From Chrysochromulina tobinii (taxonomy: Eukaryota; Haptophyta; Prymnesiales; Chrysochromulinaceae), in contig JWZX01003274.1 in the NCBI GenBank assembly GCA_001275005.1, positions 1 to 53,188 of the forward strand: DNA of 53,188 nt. Direction: 5' to 3'. The translations under genes and the position numbers were made by a program. This document shows positions 16,997 through 26,729 of the stretch, piece by piece; the stretch's first letter is position 1; the number at the start of each line of letters is the position of its first letter. The notes beneath the pieces are model-generated. The model made no database searches. It was not told where the DNA came from and saw nothing but the letters and a program-made list of their open reading frames with translations.

Positions 16997-19714
16997 ATGC
17001 CGCCCAAGAGGGGCTCTCCCGCGAAGGACTACAACAACTCCGGCGGCTCCCCCCCGAAATCGTTCATGCAGGACGCTTCGCCGCTGCTAAGCAAGAACGC
17101 GCCCAGGAGCGACGCCCTTGCACGTGCCGGGTCCCCAGCCGCCGCTGCAGCCAAGAGGGAGCCGATTGGATCCAACATGGAGATTCAGGATGACAGCAGC
17201 GCCCCCAGCAGCTTCGTGAAGTACGTGACGCCTGCGTGCTGCGCCCTCGCGGTCCTCGCCTTTATGGCGGTTGCCTACGCGGCGACCTACCTAACACGCG
17301 ACGATGAGGATACTCCTGAGTTCACCGCTGTCGAGAAGAGCCTCGGCATCTATGCTGCCGTCGAGAGCTTTGTGCCCTGGTGGTTCGGCAGCGATTCTGA
17401 GCCGGAGACATGCAAAGACGGCCTGCTGATCACGGGACCCGTGCAGACGCCCGCGAACGCCGCGCTCTTCCTGACGATTCTGCTCTGGATGTTCCTCGCA
17501 GTCGCAATCGTGGCCGACCTCTTCATGGAGGCGATCGAGGCCATCACCTCGCAGGAGACTACGACGCGCACGACGCTGCCAAACGGCCGTACGAAGTCCG
17601 TGACGTCGCGCGTGTGGAATCCGACCGTCGCCAATCTCACGCTGATGGCCCTCGGCTCCTCCTCGCCCGAGATCCTGCTCTCGATCATCGAGATCGTGAG
17701 CTCGGGCTTTTACGCGGGCGAGCTCGGCCCGTCGACGATCGTGGGCTCGGCCGCGTTCAACCTGATGGTCATCTCGGCGGTGTGCGTGATGGCGATCCCG
17801 AATGGCGAGGGGCGGTACATCAAGGACACAAACGTCTTCTACATGACCGCCACGTGGTCTATCCTGGCGTACATTTGGTTGTACGTGATCCTTGTCATCG
17901 CCACGCCCGACATCGTCACGATGTTCGAGGGTGTCTTCACCTTCGTCCTCTTCTTCATTTTCGTCCAGCTCTCCTATATGACCGACATCGGCGCCTTCAA
18001 TAACTTGTCTTTCACCGCCCTCTCCAGGCGTTGCTGCCGAGGCAAGAAAGTCTCGGAGACTTCCTGGAAACGTATGCGTCGCGTGGAGACTTCCTCGAAA
18101 GCCACTGCCGCCACTAAGAAGTCGTATGCCGCGTACCGCATCGGCGCGACGCGCGAAGCGACGGGTGCGGCGACGCGCGAGGACATTGCCAAGGAGTTTG
18201 GACTGTCTCTGCCCCACGAGAACCTGAACCAAAAGAGTCTCGAGAACAAGGGCGTCTTCGAGTTTGCCCACTCGAAGGTGATGTGCAACGCCGCGTCCAC
18301 CGCATTCGAGCCTTGGGTCGACGTGCACGTGGTGCGCCACGGCAGCGTGCTGGCGCCCGCGTCAGTCTCGTACACGTGCACGGAGGGGGGCGGAACAGTC
18401 GCCAAGGGAACCGTCGAATTTGGGCCGGGCCAGCTGCTTGCCAATCTGCGGTTCGAGATTTCGGAGGAGGACAAGGCGAAGCCGAGCAGCAGCGTGATCT
18501 TCACGGTGGAGCTCTCGGCGCCGTCCGCGGGCAACATGCTCGGCGCGGTCACCATGTGCGCGGCGCGCATCAAGGACGGGAACGCGCCCGGTGTCTTCAT
18601 TCTCAACAAGGACTTAATCGAGGTCCCGGAGCACAAAGGCAGTTATTCCATCAAGGTGCGGCGCATCGACGGGAGCAGGGGCACAGTGAGCTGCCTTGTC
18701 TCGACGCAGGACGGCACGGCAATCGCACCGAACGACTACGAGCCCATCGTGGACCAGCTGCTTGAGTTTGGCGACGGTGTGACCGAGCGCTCCGTCACCG
18801 TGAACATCGTCAACGATAGCTCCTTTGAGGGCGATGAGGACTTCAAGCTGATCTTCTCAGGCGCCCAGGGTGGCGCTCGTTTCTCGGAAGAGTGCAACGG
18901 CGGGCCCGAGCGCGCGCTCGCGACGGTCAACATCAAATGCGACGATCATGAGGTCGGTTGCGAGGGCCTCCTGGTGCGCCTCGGTATCAACGCCGATGAG
19001 ATGCAGGTTGTCGGCTTCTCGTGGAGAGCTCAATTCGATGACGTGATCCGCTACGACGGTGAGAGCCCAATCGAGGCGCTGCTGTACGTGCTCGCGATGC
19101 CCTGGCGCTTTATCTGCGCCTTTGCGCCGCCGCCGCGGCTGCACGGTGGCTGGACGTGCTTCTGGGTCGTCCTGTCCATCATTGGCATCCTGACCGCCGT
19201 CATCGGCGACGTTGCGGCGCATCTGGGCTGCTGCATGGGCATCAAGGCCTCGACGACCGCGATCACTCTCGTCGCGATGGGCACCTCTCTGCCCGACACG
19301 TTTGCGAGCAAGACCGCCGCCGCGAATGAGGAGTATGCCGACGCGTCGATTGGCAACATCACCGGCTCCAATAGCGTCAACGTCTTCCTCGGCCTCGGGC
19401 TGCCCTGGGCCATGGCCGCCGTCTACTGGGGAGTCCTGTTCAGCCCCGACAAAGAGGCCAGCTGGCGCGCGCGCTACTCTGAGGAGCCGTGGTACTCGCC
19501 TGGCATGCCCGTTGCGTTCGCAGTGCCCGCAGGCGATCTGGGCTATTCGGTGGGCGTCTTTCTGATCTGCGGCACCACGACCCTCGCAGTGCTGCTGCTG
19601 CGCCGCGCCGTGTTGGGCTTCGAGATCGGCGGCCCTCCCCACCTGGCCATGCTCACCGCGGGGTTCCTTGTCTTGCTCTGGTTCCTTTACATTGCACTCT
19701 GCGTCACCAAGTAG
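16997..19714 (+). CDS. Na+/Ca2+ exchanger with two Calx-beta domains (NCX type)
   Basis: 905 residues. After a disordered 70-residue head comes one TM segment (about 73-95). The first membrane bundle contains the alpha-1 repeat near residue 208 (NPTVANLTLMALGSSSPEIL) and GSAAFNLMVIS. A large cytosolic loop (about 340-670) carries two Calx-beta domains, each with the acidic EGDEDF or DYEP type of Ca2+-binding turn. The second bundle contains the alpha-2 repeat near residue 759 (VAMGTSLPDTFASKTAA) followed by GNITGSNSVNVFLGLGLPW. The acidic and polar ion-binding residues of both repeats are present. Length and order match animal-type NCX. Expected role: electrogenic Ca2+ extrusion across the plasma membrane or an endomembrane, regulated by cytosolic Ca2+. 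The complete ORF shows no sign of introns. Confidence 0.92.
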   Translation: MPPKRGSPAKDYNNSGGSPPKSFMQDASPLLSKNAPRSDALARAGSPAAAAAKREPIGSNMEIQDDSSAPSSFVKYVTPACCALAVLAFMAVAYAATYLTRDDEDTPEFTAVEKSLGIYAAVESFVPWWFGSDSEPETCKDGLLITGPVQTPANAALFLTILLWMFLAVAIVADLFMEAIEAITSQETTTRTTLPNGRTKSVTSRVWNPTVANLTLMALGSSSPEILLSIIEIVSSGFYAGELGPSTIVGSAAFNLMVISAVCVMAIPNGEGRYIKDTNVFYMTATWSILAYIWLYVILVIATPDIVTMFEGVFTFVLFFIFVQLSYMTDIGAFNNLSFTALSRRCCRGKKVSETSWKRMRRVETSSKATAATKKSYAAYRIGATREATGAATREDIAKEFGLSLPHENLNQKSLENKGVFEFAHSKVMCNAASTAFEPWVDVHVVRHGSVLAPASVSYTCTEGGGTVAKGTVEFGPGQLLANLRFEISEEDKAKPSSSVIFTVELSAPSAGNMLGAVTMCAARIKDGNAPGVFILNKDLIEVPEHKGSYSIKVRRIDGSRGTVSCLVSTQDGTAIAPNDYEPIVDQLLEFGDGVTERSVTVNIVNDSSFEGDEDFKLIFSGAQGGARFSEECNGGPERALATVNIKCDDHEVGCEGLLVRLGINADEMQVVGFSWRAQFDDVIRYDGESPIEALLYVLAMPWRFICAFAPPPRLHGGWTCFWVVLSIIGILTAVIGDVAAHLGCCMGIKASTTAITLVAMGTSLPDTFASKTAAANEEYADASIGNITGSNSVNVFLGLGLPWAMAAVYWGVLFSPDKEASWRARYSEEPWYSPGMPVAFAVPAGDLGYSVGVFLICGTTTLAVLLLRRAVLGFEIGGPPHLAMLTAGFLVLLWFLYIALCVTK

Positions 19715-20201
19715 AGCGACTCCATGGGCACGATGAAGAGGTCGGACGTCCAGATGACCGTGGAGACGCGAGCGATGGACGCGCGCGCCGCGGTTGTACA
19801 CAAGAAACTATTTGCCTTCTTCCATCCCTATTGCTCTCCTCGTATTGTGCCAATTTCCTGTTGCATATGCTCCCAAGGCCCATATGCCTGCACAATCGAA
19901 TGATGAGCCTTCTGAACGGATGAGTGACGTTGCCTGTCGTCCGTCGCCGTGCTGAATTGCGGCGAGAGGGGCGGCGTGTCATGGACAGCACAACTCGGTG
20001 TAACGGAGTCTGTGGGTGTGGTATTCTTGATACAATCGGTGTACTAAGCGTGTTTGTGTTAGTGATAGTGCGATACCGCATGCAGTGTCGTATAATAATG
20101 GTGTGTCGCAACCGAATCGCAATCGATCATGAAATCTCAAGCTCCGTGTCCAGTCCGTCCGGGGTCCTGACCTCCGGTCGGATCCTGCAGGATGGTCCGG
20201 T
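19715..20201. other. Convergent intergenic region
   Basis: 487 bp between the stops of the exchanger and the TYW3-fusion genes, with a relatively AT-rich centre (20020-20140). No gene or repeat of note was seen. Confidence 0.5.
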
Positions 20202-22298
20202 CTAATAAGCAAAAGCATCCCCATCGAAACGCATCATGCCGTCAGGCAGCGGAGGCGATGCAGCGGGGGGCACCGCCTCTGCACCCCACGTGGGTGCCTC
20301 CATCTGAGCTTTCCGCTCGGCAATAGCCGAGGGCTTGCTACTTGCTGGTGGATCGCCCTCGACCGCCACGCCCTCTGTGACATTGTGCGCGATGCCAGCG
20401 GTCGATGGCATGTCCCTGAGCACATACCCCCGCCACAAACGCCTCGCGTACTCTTCGCGCTGACCATCGAGGCGAGTCGGTGCAAAGATACCCTCGAGCC
20501 GCAGGGTCTGGGTCGCTACGTAGGTGCGATAGTATTTGAGTCGACGCTTGAGCGGCCGTGGCATACGCTCGAGCGCCCGCTCGAGGTCCTGGCTCGAAGT
20601 TTTTGAATCGTGGCCATGCATCCGCACGACTGGTATCGTCGGCAGGTGCCAAATCCGCGAGAGCGCATAGCGCACCCATTCTAGCCCCCACCAAATCGCC
20701 GATGGCACGAAAAGTGCCGGTCGCTCACCAGTGGAGCCGCCAGCCGGATCGTTCCCACCACTACCTTTGTGGCTGTCGCCGACGGCGTCGCTTGTGCTGC
20801 TCCTTCCCTCACCGAGCCGCCCGATGCCATAGCCAGGCCATCGCTTCGCACGCGAGCCGAAGTCATACACGCGTACTGTGTAGCCGAGGGCCAGAAGGAG
20901 AAGCATCTCAGCGTCGATCGACTCGAGCACTCCATAGTAGTCGCGCGCTTCGCAGTGGGAGCTTTGGATGCGGCAGAACCGGAGCGCCTCGAAAGGGATG
21001 CCGACTGCGCTCACGAGAGAGGTTAGCCCGGGGAGCGCTTCGATGCCGTTGGTCAAGTTGAGGAAATGCAAGGGCGCTGAGCGCGCCGCGCAAGCACCGG
21101 CCGCCAGCCGAAGTGACGAATCCTGTGACGAATCCCGTGACGAATCTTTGTCGTCCTCCTCCTCATCGCCAGCCAAAGTCGCCGGCGGAGCTGTGTCCAT
21201 TGACGAAGTTGACGAAGTCGCCGGCGGAGCTGCGTCCATATTTGTCGTAACCGTCGGGAGCGCGCCAGCAGCGGGAGGTGCGCGGAGATTCCCATCGCTC
21301 GCTTGGGCTGTCTCCGCTGCGATCGCCGCTGCCCTGTCTCGCCTGCCTCCCCCTTTCCTCTTGCTCCTAGTGTCATCCGATTGCCTCCCTTTGGCCTCAT
21401 TCTCCTGCTGACAATCGCCGCACACTGCCTGCATCGCCGCATCTGGCGAAGCGCCGTCTCGAGCGCCGCGACGCCTTTCCGCGTCAGCCTGTGCCATCTG
21501 CCCAAAGAGGGCTTCCAAGGCGGCCAGCCGTTCTTGCGTGGAGGCGAACTTATCGTTCGCATGGCCGACGGCGAAGGCCAGAAACTCGTCACTGACGAGG
21601 CGGGTCAGGTCGCAAGCTGCAGAGGGATCGACCCCTGTGATAGTGCCTGCGCCATCGTTGCTTGTGAGAGCTAGCGGCATCTCAAGGCCGTACGAAGTGG
21701 TTCGAATGGCAAGCATGACCTTGCCCGACTCGGAGAGCACGATCCCGCTCTCGTGGTAGTTTGCCCGCTTCGCCACCTGCAGTAGCCGCTTCGCCGCATC
21801 TGTGTCCCGGCACTGCACGTGCAAGATGGCTGGCTCTACTTTGAGCGAGACGACGCCCTTCAAGGCGGATGGCGGCGCATCCGTCGCGCTAATCGCATTT
21901 TTGGATGCGGTAGAGCCGCCATTGAGCTTTGCAGGCGAGCTGGCAATGCCACTGCCCATCGCGCCATTGCCGCTTGGCTCTGGCGTGCCACCGTGGGCGA
22001 CTGCTCCACCGCCGGATTCGGGGCTGTCAAACGAAGGAGAACCACGGAGGGCCGACTCAACTGCCGCGACATCGACGGGACCGTGACGCACGAGCAGCCA
22101 ACGGCCACCACGCGTGCCGTTGGCTGCAAAGAGCACAATGCGCCCTGAGCAGCACGACGTGGTCACAAAATCGGGATGAGCGTTCAACCCGTAGACGAGT
22201 GCAGCAATTGGCACGTCGAGCGAGCCCTTGGGTGACTTGTCCAGCTTGTGGAGCGCATTGCGCTTCGACACGTCGAAGAAGTTGGACGGCTTGGACAT
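20202..22298 (-). CDS. TYW3: TYW3 wybutosine-synthesis protein fused to an unknown domain
   Basis: 698 residues from the ATG at 22298 ([20 protein letters not shown]). The frame is open another 94 codons upstream, but that part is low-complexity and TYW3 homology starts here. Residues about 1-240 show [34 protein letters not shown] and a [13 protein letters not shown] strand, as in TYW3, which catalyses the SAM-dependent methylation that converts yW-86 to yW-72 in wybutosine formation on tRNA-Phe. A low-complexity linker follows (about 270-440, with DAAPPAT and [11 protein letters not shown] repeats). A folded region (about 445-600) contains [36 protein letters not shown] and [13 protein letters not shown], which I cannot name. 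A basic tail ends the protein. Met residues in the linker leave open a second internal gene. Confidence 0.75.
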   Translation of the reverse strand: MSKPSNFFDVSKRNALHKLDKSPKGSLDVPIAALVYGLNAHPDFVTTSCCSGRIVLFAANGTRGGRWLLVRHGPVDVAAVESALRGSPSFDSPESGGGAVAHGGTPEPSGNGAMGSGIASSPAKLNGGSTASKNAISATDAPPSALKGVVSLKVEPAILHVQCRDTDAAKRLLQVAKRANYHESGIVLSESGKVMLAIRTTSYGLEMPLALTSNDGAGTITGVDPSAACDLTRLVSDEFLAFAVGHANDKFASTQERLAALEALFGQMAQADAERRRGARDGASPDAAMQAVCGDCQQENEAKGRQSDDTRSKRKGGGRRDRAAAIAAETAQASDGNLRAPPAAGALPTVTTNMDAAPPATSSTSSMDTAPPATLAGDEEEDDKDSSRDSSQDSSLRLAAGACAARSAPLHFLNLTNGIEALPGLTSLVSAVGIPFEALRFCRIQSSHCEARDYYGVLESIDAEMLLLLALGYTVRVYDFGSRAKRWPGYGIGRLGEGRSSTSDAVGDSHKGSGGNDPAGGSTGERPALFVPSAIWWGLEWVRYALSRIWHLPTIPVVRMHGHDSKTSSQDLERALERMPRPLKRRLKYYRTYVATQTLRLEGIFAPTRLDGQREEYARRLWRGYVLRDMPSTAGIAHNVTEGVAVEGDPPASSKPSAIAERKAQMEAPTWGAEAVPPAASPPLPDGMMRFDGDAFAY

Positions 22299-22331
22299 TT
22301 TCGCCACGAGGCGTCCTCGAAAATGTCCAAG
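22290..22331 (-). promoter_or_regulatory. 14-bp perfect inverted repeat over the TYW3 start codon
   Basis: Arms CTTGGACATTTTCG (22290-22303) and CGAAAATGTCCAAG (22318-22331) are exact reverse complements around a 14-nt loop. The TYW3 initiator (22296-22298) lies inside one arm, so the mRNA could fold a hairpin hiding the start. A partial third copy, GACATTTTCGCC, lies at 22349-22360. Confidence 0.65.
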
Positions 22332-22516
22332 GAGCTCGCTCACACCACGACATTTTCGCCGCGACGAGGACGCCACACACCCCCCTCCGACCTGGTTGTA
22401 GAAAATGTGTCGGCCACGCCTCCGTCCATTGCGATAGCGGCCCCCGTGCTTGGGGGTCCGGAGAGCGCGCGCGTTGTGTGTTTCACAGCAGCAGCACCGC
22501 GACGAAACTGACTGAC
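22299..22516. promoter_or_regulatory. Divergent promoter region, TYW3 fusion / SDR gene
   Basis: 218 bp between divergent starts, holding part of the inverted repeat and further ACATTTTCG / GAAAATGT half-sites (22349 and about 22402). These are candidates for a shared factor-binding site. Confidence 0.4.
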
Positions 22517-23470
22517 ATGCTCTCGGCTTCGCTACAGCTCCTGTGCTTGCAGGCTGCCAGCGCTCTCGTCGTGGGCTCACGCGCCCACCGCATCGCTATG
22601 GCTGCACCCAGCACCTCCAGGCCATTTAGCTCGCCCGAGGTCGCGCCGCGACCGGGCTACTCCAAGGCCGACCAAGTCGCAAGGTACGCCGCTGCCCAGA
22701 AGGAGAACAATGCGCGGTACCTCGATATCGAGACAGTGTACGACGGCAGCTACCTCAAGGGCAAGCGTGTTTTGATCACGGGCGGCAACCAGGGCCTCGG
22801 CCTCGCGCTCGTCAAGGAGCTGCACGCGCAGGGTGCCGAGGTGATCGTTGTCGGCCGCCGCTCGAGCCCAGAACTCGATGCGCTCGTGGGCGTGCAGGTC
22901 ATCACCGGCGTCGATGTGACCGACACGGCGGCGGTGTCTGGCAAGATGATCGACGAGCTGAAGGGCGAGCCCGTCGACTACATCATCAACAACGCCGGCT
23001 ACTTTTGGGAACCTCACGAGACGCTCGAGAACATGAACTTCGAGGAGCAGATGAAGCAGATCGACATCTGCGGCCTCGGGCCGCTGCGCGTGAGCTGGGC
23101 GATGATCAACAAGGGCCTCGTCAAGGGCTCCATCATCATCGTCACCTCGCAGGCCGACTCGGCCGAGTGGCGCTTCACGCAGAATCCTGAGGGCGGCGAC
23201 TACGGCCACCACATGAGCAGGGCCGCATGTAACATGGGTGGCGTGCTGCTCGCGCAAGAGATCAAGGGCAAGGGCATCCCGGTACTGCTCATCCATCCTG
23301 GCTTCAATCGCACGGGTATGACCTCCAAGTTCAAGCACATCTGGGACATCGAGGGCGCCGTCGAAGCAAGTGTGGGCGCCAAGCGCGTGCTCCACGAGGT
23401 CAAGGGCGCCACGCTGGAGCGCACAGGCATGTTCGTCAACGCTGAAGACGGCCTGCAGATCCCATTCTAA
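22517..23470 (+). CDS. Short-chain dehydrogenase-like protein with altered active site
   Basis: 317 residues from the ATG at 22517; the longer upstream frame is antisense to TYW3. The N-terminus ([20 protein letters not shown]) is signal-like and is followed by an Arg/Ser-rich stretch, so targeting to the ER or a complex plastid is possible. The Rossmann core shows [33 protein letters not shown] and [10 protein letters not shown] (catalytic Ser). Where sniffer-type SDRs have Y-x-x-x-K (YRMSK), this protein reads [15 protein letters not shown], so the Tyr position is His and the Lys position is Arg; another Tyr sits two residues earlier. Loss or change of oxidoreductase activity is therefore possible. 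Substrate unknown. It diverges from the TYW3 fusion. Confidence 0.75.
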   Translation: MLSASLQLLCLQAASALVVGSRAHRIAMAAPSTSRPFSSPEVAPRPGYSKADQVARYAAAQKENNARYLDIETVYDGSYLKGKRVLITGGNQGLGLALVKELHAQGAEVIVVGRRSSPELDALVGVQVITGVDVTDTAAVSGKMIDELKGEPVDYIINNAGYFWEPHETLENMNFEEQMKQIDICGLGPLRVSWAMINKGLVKGSIIIVTSQADSAEWRFTQNPEGGDYGHHMSRAACNMGGVLLAQEIKGKGIPVLLIHPGFNRTGMTSKFKHIWDIEGAVEASVGAKRVLHEVKGATLERTGMFVNAEDGLQIPF

Positions 23471-23845
23471 ACCTGCAGTTCCCGCTCGTTAGTGTGTATG
23501 GGAAGTTCAGGCGTGCTGGTCGTAGTATCAGAAAGCTGTGGACGAGACACACAGTGCCCCACAGCGCATTCGAGATTCGTGATTCGACCGGTCCACAGGA
23601 CCAGCAACGCGGACACGTGGCCGCACGCACGCCACACCCCGGCCCGCGCCCAAGCGAAGCCGGGGCGGGCGGCCCGCCCAGCCCGCGGGGGCGGGCACGG
23701 CCGGCCGGGACGGCGAGTCAAAGACACAGTCAGATGTCAGACGACAAAAGAAAGTCCCAACGCAAGTCAAGCGCTGACGAGTCCCTCTCATACAATGAAC
23801 CCCGCGAGCGCGACGAGCTGCCTCGATATGTCTCGAACTCTCGAT
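23471..23845. other. Convergent intergenic region
   Basis: 375 bp between converging stops, with a very G/C-rich block at 23630-23720. Small frames on both strands carry no recognisable domain. Confidence 0.5.
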
Positions 23846-24885
23846 TCACAGGCTCGTGTTACATTTGCAGTTCACACTGAATCTTGCACACTGTCCGCAC
23901 AGCGGGGGTGCCCGGGTCAACCGGTATTTGAAGTCCCACCGTTGGCACGCGTACCGGTGCACGGCGCTCGCCGCGCACGCTCGCCACATCCAAACTTCGA
24001 GTGCTGGTGGGCACGCCAGGATATTCTTCGACGTGCCACTGCTGCCGCTGCAGCCCACAACATCGCACGCCTCGTAGTACGCGTCGTACAGCCCGAGCAG
24101 CGTGTCGGCCATGCGCCTCGACGTCACAAAGTGGTGGTCGATGTGACCGCGACCAAGCACATCGTTCGCGGGACCTGCAGCGAGGAGTTGCCACGAGCTA
24201 TGACGGATTCTCGCTTCCTCCATTTGGCAGATGGTCGGATGCGGCGCCTCCCAGCGCAGATCCGGGCGCGTCCTGATCACGTGCGTGTACTTGACGCCGC
24301 GCGTCGCCTCAACCATCTCGATGGCGCGGTGGCACTGCGCCCACGACGCTACTTGACTTAGTGCGGCACTCATACCCTGGTCCGCGAGAAAGCCGCCTGG
24401 CGCGAGCCGCACGTCGCACGTCGCATTGCTCATTGCACGATCGACACCATCGGCCCACATCGCGACGACCCGCGGCCGAAGTGCTGCCAACGCGGCATGC
24501 GCCGCCTCGGCCGTCGTGTGCATCCGCTCTTGCCGCTGCACCCAACTGCTATTGCAGCCTTGACGTTTGTGAGCACTCCGCTGTCGAGAAGGCTGATCAC
24601 CGCAAAGAGATCGGCGCATCGCAAAGGATGAAGTAGATTTGCAGCGATCGACGAGTAAACTGGCCGCTCCGTGAAGCTGCGCAGCGCTCCTGTCATGCAG
24701 ACGGCAACGCGTGAATCCCTTGTCCCGTTCTGGCACTCGCACGCGCTGCTGCTGCTGCTGCTGCTTTCCGCAGGCGGCGGCGACGGCAGATTCATGCATG
24801 GTGCGGTACCAGACACACGCGTGCAGCCCTTTTCATCGTAGACGCAGACTGACGAGAGGTTGGAAGCGAAGCCAAGGGTCTTCAT
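23846..24885 (-). CDS. DUF7796-like glycosyltransferase relative, split over two frames
   Basis: The first part, from the ATG at 24885, ends in RVAVCMTGALRSFTERPVY and LLHPLRCADLFAVISLLDSG, the usual start of this algal glycosyltransferase-like family. The rest lies in another frame and includes RPRVVAMWADG, SQVASWAQCHRAIEMVEAT and KYTHVIRTRPDLRWE. That part also has HHFVTSRRMADTLLGLYDAY and a Cys-rich end. The two parts are continuous in homology but not in frame. A 41-nt GT-AG intron at 24536-24576 (donor GTGCTC, acceptor GTGCAG) would join them into 332 residues; a single-base indel is the alternative. The CAG tract near 24755 encodes Ser in the real frame. No signal anchor is seen. Likely role: transfer or processing of surface glycans. 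It is divergent from the sulfotransferase. Confidence 0.6.
24536..24576 (-). other. Candidate 41-nt intron or frameshift site
   Basis: On the minus strand GTGCTC begins the segment and GTGCAG ends it. Its removal joins the two frames of the glycosyltransferase relative (309 + 690 = 999 nt, 333 codons). It is much shorter than the other introns here, so a base error or real indel remains possible. Confidence 0.35.
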
Positions 24886-25172
24886 GTGTGCAGGGCACCC
24901 AGGGTCTTTCTTCTAGTCAAGTCAAGTCAAGTCAAGTCTTTCTTTTTTTGGAAGGTGTGGAAATTGGTGTGAGGCCAGTTCGCGCAGCCCCCGCAGTATC
25001 CCTGTTTTCACACACACGTGCGACTCAAAAAAACTTTGCATGCGCTGGAACTTGTCTGAATATTACCGTTCGACCGATGAGGTGCACGATGAGGAATTTT
25101 TTTCTCATGCGGCTGTCAAGCTGTGCGACACCTCTCCGCCTATTCGACACCTACAGCGCTGTCGCGTCGTGA
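24886..25172. promoter_or_regulatory. Divergent promoter region with GTCAA pentamer repeats
   Basis: 287 bp between divergent starts, AT-richer than its surroundings. A perfect pentanucleotide repeat AGTCAAGTCAAGTCAAGTC plus one more unit occupies 24915-24938, followed by a T-rich tract. This is the clearest of three intergenic TTGAC/GTCAA arrays in the window. Confidence 0.45.
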
Positions 25173-26138
25173 ATGAATAATTTTCACGTGACTTCATCGG
25201 ATGATGTTCGCCTCGGTGGCAGCAGCAGCAGCAGTGACAATGGTGGCAGCACGTGCACCTGCTGCTGCGCTCTTATCAGGCGAGCCATGGCGGTCGCGGT
25301 CGCGCTGGCATGCCTCGGCTCAATTGCAGTCAATGCGGAGGTGCTCAGCCCGCCTAACCGCTTTGAGTTTGGCCACTGCCAAAATGACTCGCCCATCCTG
25401 ATTGGCACCCACCACAAGACGGGCACAGTGCTAATGCGACATATCCTACGCGAGGTCTGCCCAATGCTGCAATGGCGGTGCAGCGTGGACGACGTGCCCA
25501 CAACGTGCCGAACGCCCGAGCAGGCGCAGACGGCCGGATTGCAGCTGTGCTTCCAGCAGCATGCGATCCGTCTCAAGGTTCAAGGTAGCCAGACGCCGTA
25601 CCGCTTCGTGCACGTGATCCGCGACCCGCTCGAGGTGGTGCTCTCAGGCTACGAGTACCACCTCAAAACGACCGAGCGCTGGGCGCTGCGGCCCGATAAG
25701 CGTTTCAAGAACAAGTCGTACCGCAGCTACCTCAACTCGCTCTCGCTCGCCGAAGGGCTCGCGGCAGAGCTCAAGCATTCTCTGCACGATAACCTGAAGA
25801 CGATGCCACGCGTGCTGAATCGGACCGGAGGCCGGCCATGCACGCTCACGCTGCGGCTCGAGGACTTTGAGCGCGATTGGCGCGGCACGACGGCGCGGCT
25901 GTGGGACCTCTTCGGCGTCGAAGGCGCTGGCGTGTCGGCCAGGCTCGATAGAGAGATCGCCAAGCATAATGTGTACCAATCCAACCGGCCAAGGCTGACC
26001 AATGCGCACGTGGGCAACGTGACGAGCCGCGGTGCAATGCGAGCTGTGGTGCGCAGCCTGCCCGCGGTCTATCAAAAGATCCAGCACGTCCGCAAGCAGA
26101 TCGGCTTCCCGGATGTCGGCAAGGAAGGCTTGCCGTGA
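25173..26138 (+). CDS. Membrane-anchored sulfotransferase-like protein
   Basis: 321 residues. A Ser/Cys-rich head leads into a hydrophobic segment (about 39-57, AMAVAVALACLGSIAVNA), giving a type II topology. The PAPS-binding loop is ILIGTHHKTGTVLMRHIL (5'-phosphosulfate site) and the 3'-phosphate site is FVHVIRDPLEVVLSGYEYH, both in the expected order and spacing. A later LRLEDFERDW also fits the fold. Several Cys and Asn-x-Ser/Thr sites suit a Golgi lumen. Expected reaction: transfer of sulfate from PAPS to a carbohydrate or other acceptor. The acceptor cannot be told, but glycan-active neighbours favour a polysaccharide. The ATG at 25173 is used; a Met at the head of the TM segment would also be possible. 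Confidence 0.8.
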   Translation: MNNFHVTSSDDVRLGGSSSSSDNGGSTCTCCCALIRRAMAVAVALACLGSIAVNAEVLSPPNRFEFGHCQNDSPILIGTHHKTGTVLMRHILREVCPMLQWRCSVDDVPTTCRTPEQAQTAGLQLCFQQHAIRLKVQGSQTPYRFVHVIRDPLEVVLSGYEYHLKTTERWALRPDKRFKNKSYRSYLNSLSLAEGLAAELKHSLHDNLKTMPRVLNRTGGRPCTLTLRLEDFERDWRGTTARLWDLFGVEGAGVSARLDREIAKHNVYQSNRPRLTNAHVGNVTSRGAMRAVVRSLPAVYQKIQHVRKQIGFPDVGKEGLP

Positions 26139-26729
26139 GAGGCGAGCGACTAGCCCGCCGTACCGTACACGTAGTCGGACCAAAACGACGTCAAAAGGTA
26201 AAGCACCTACTGATTAGTTTGCAAAGGATGGTAAGCTGCATACGGCATGGATAACGGCATGGATATCTGATACTGTCAGTCACACGTAGGACACACTCGA
26301 GTCACGACCGGACCACAAAGATCGAACCGACGCCGGGACGCGCGTGCACTGCTTGACTCGCGCGCGCCAGCGCTCGCCCCGCCGCTCGCCGCTCGGCTCT
26401 CGCGCGGCACGCCAATCCAGCGTGCACCGTGGACCGTGCTTGACGCTGTGCTCGGCCGCGCGCCGTCGCGCGGTGCACACCGACACGAAACCGCGCTCCA
26501 AACCGAGAGACGGCGGACCGCGCGCGATCACCAATCATGCGTGATCAGCACCGTGGCCCCTGCACATTGAGGGCACACACCGGTTCCGCGCGAAAGGGCA
26601 AACTTCACATCATGCCTACGGACCGCATGTTCTCCTCTCTCCTGCAGCGAATCTTCCTTTCCCCACGCCTCATCTTCCGACACTCCCATGCCGTGCCTTC
26701 GCGCCGATCGTGCGGAGTGTAGGACCGTA
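26139..26729. other. Convergent intergenic region
   Basis: 591 bp between the sulfotransferase stop and the stop of the dioxygenase-reductase gene. The stretch 26330-26540 is extremely GC-rich and CpG-rich. Short frames on both strands are Arg/Ala shadows. No gene recognised. Confidence 0.5.

Noticed and set aside
17291-18340. 349-codon minus-strand frame within the exchanger
   Set aside because: His/Arg-rich antisense of transmembrane and Calx-beta coding sequence.
24740-24766. Polyglutamine tract
   Set aside because: Glutamine appears only in the wrong frame; the frame with glycosyltransferase homology encodes Ser there.
26139-26729. Small protein genes in the GC-rich gap
   Set aside because: Frames of 60-85 codons are Arg/Ala-rich on both strands, as expected by chance at this composition.
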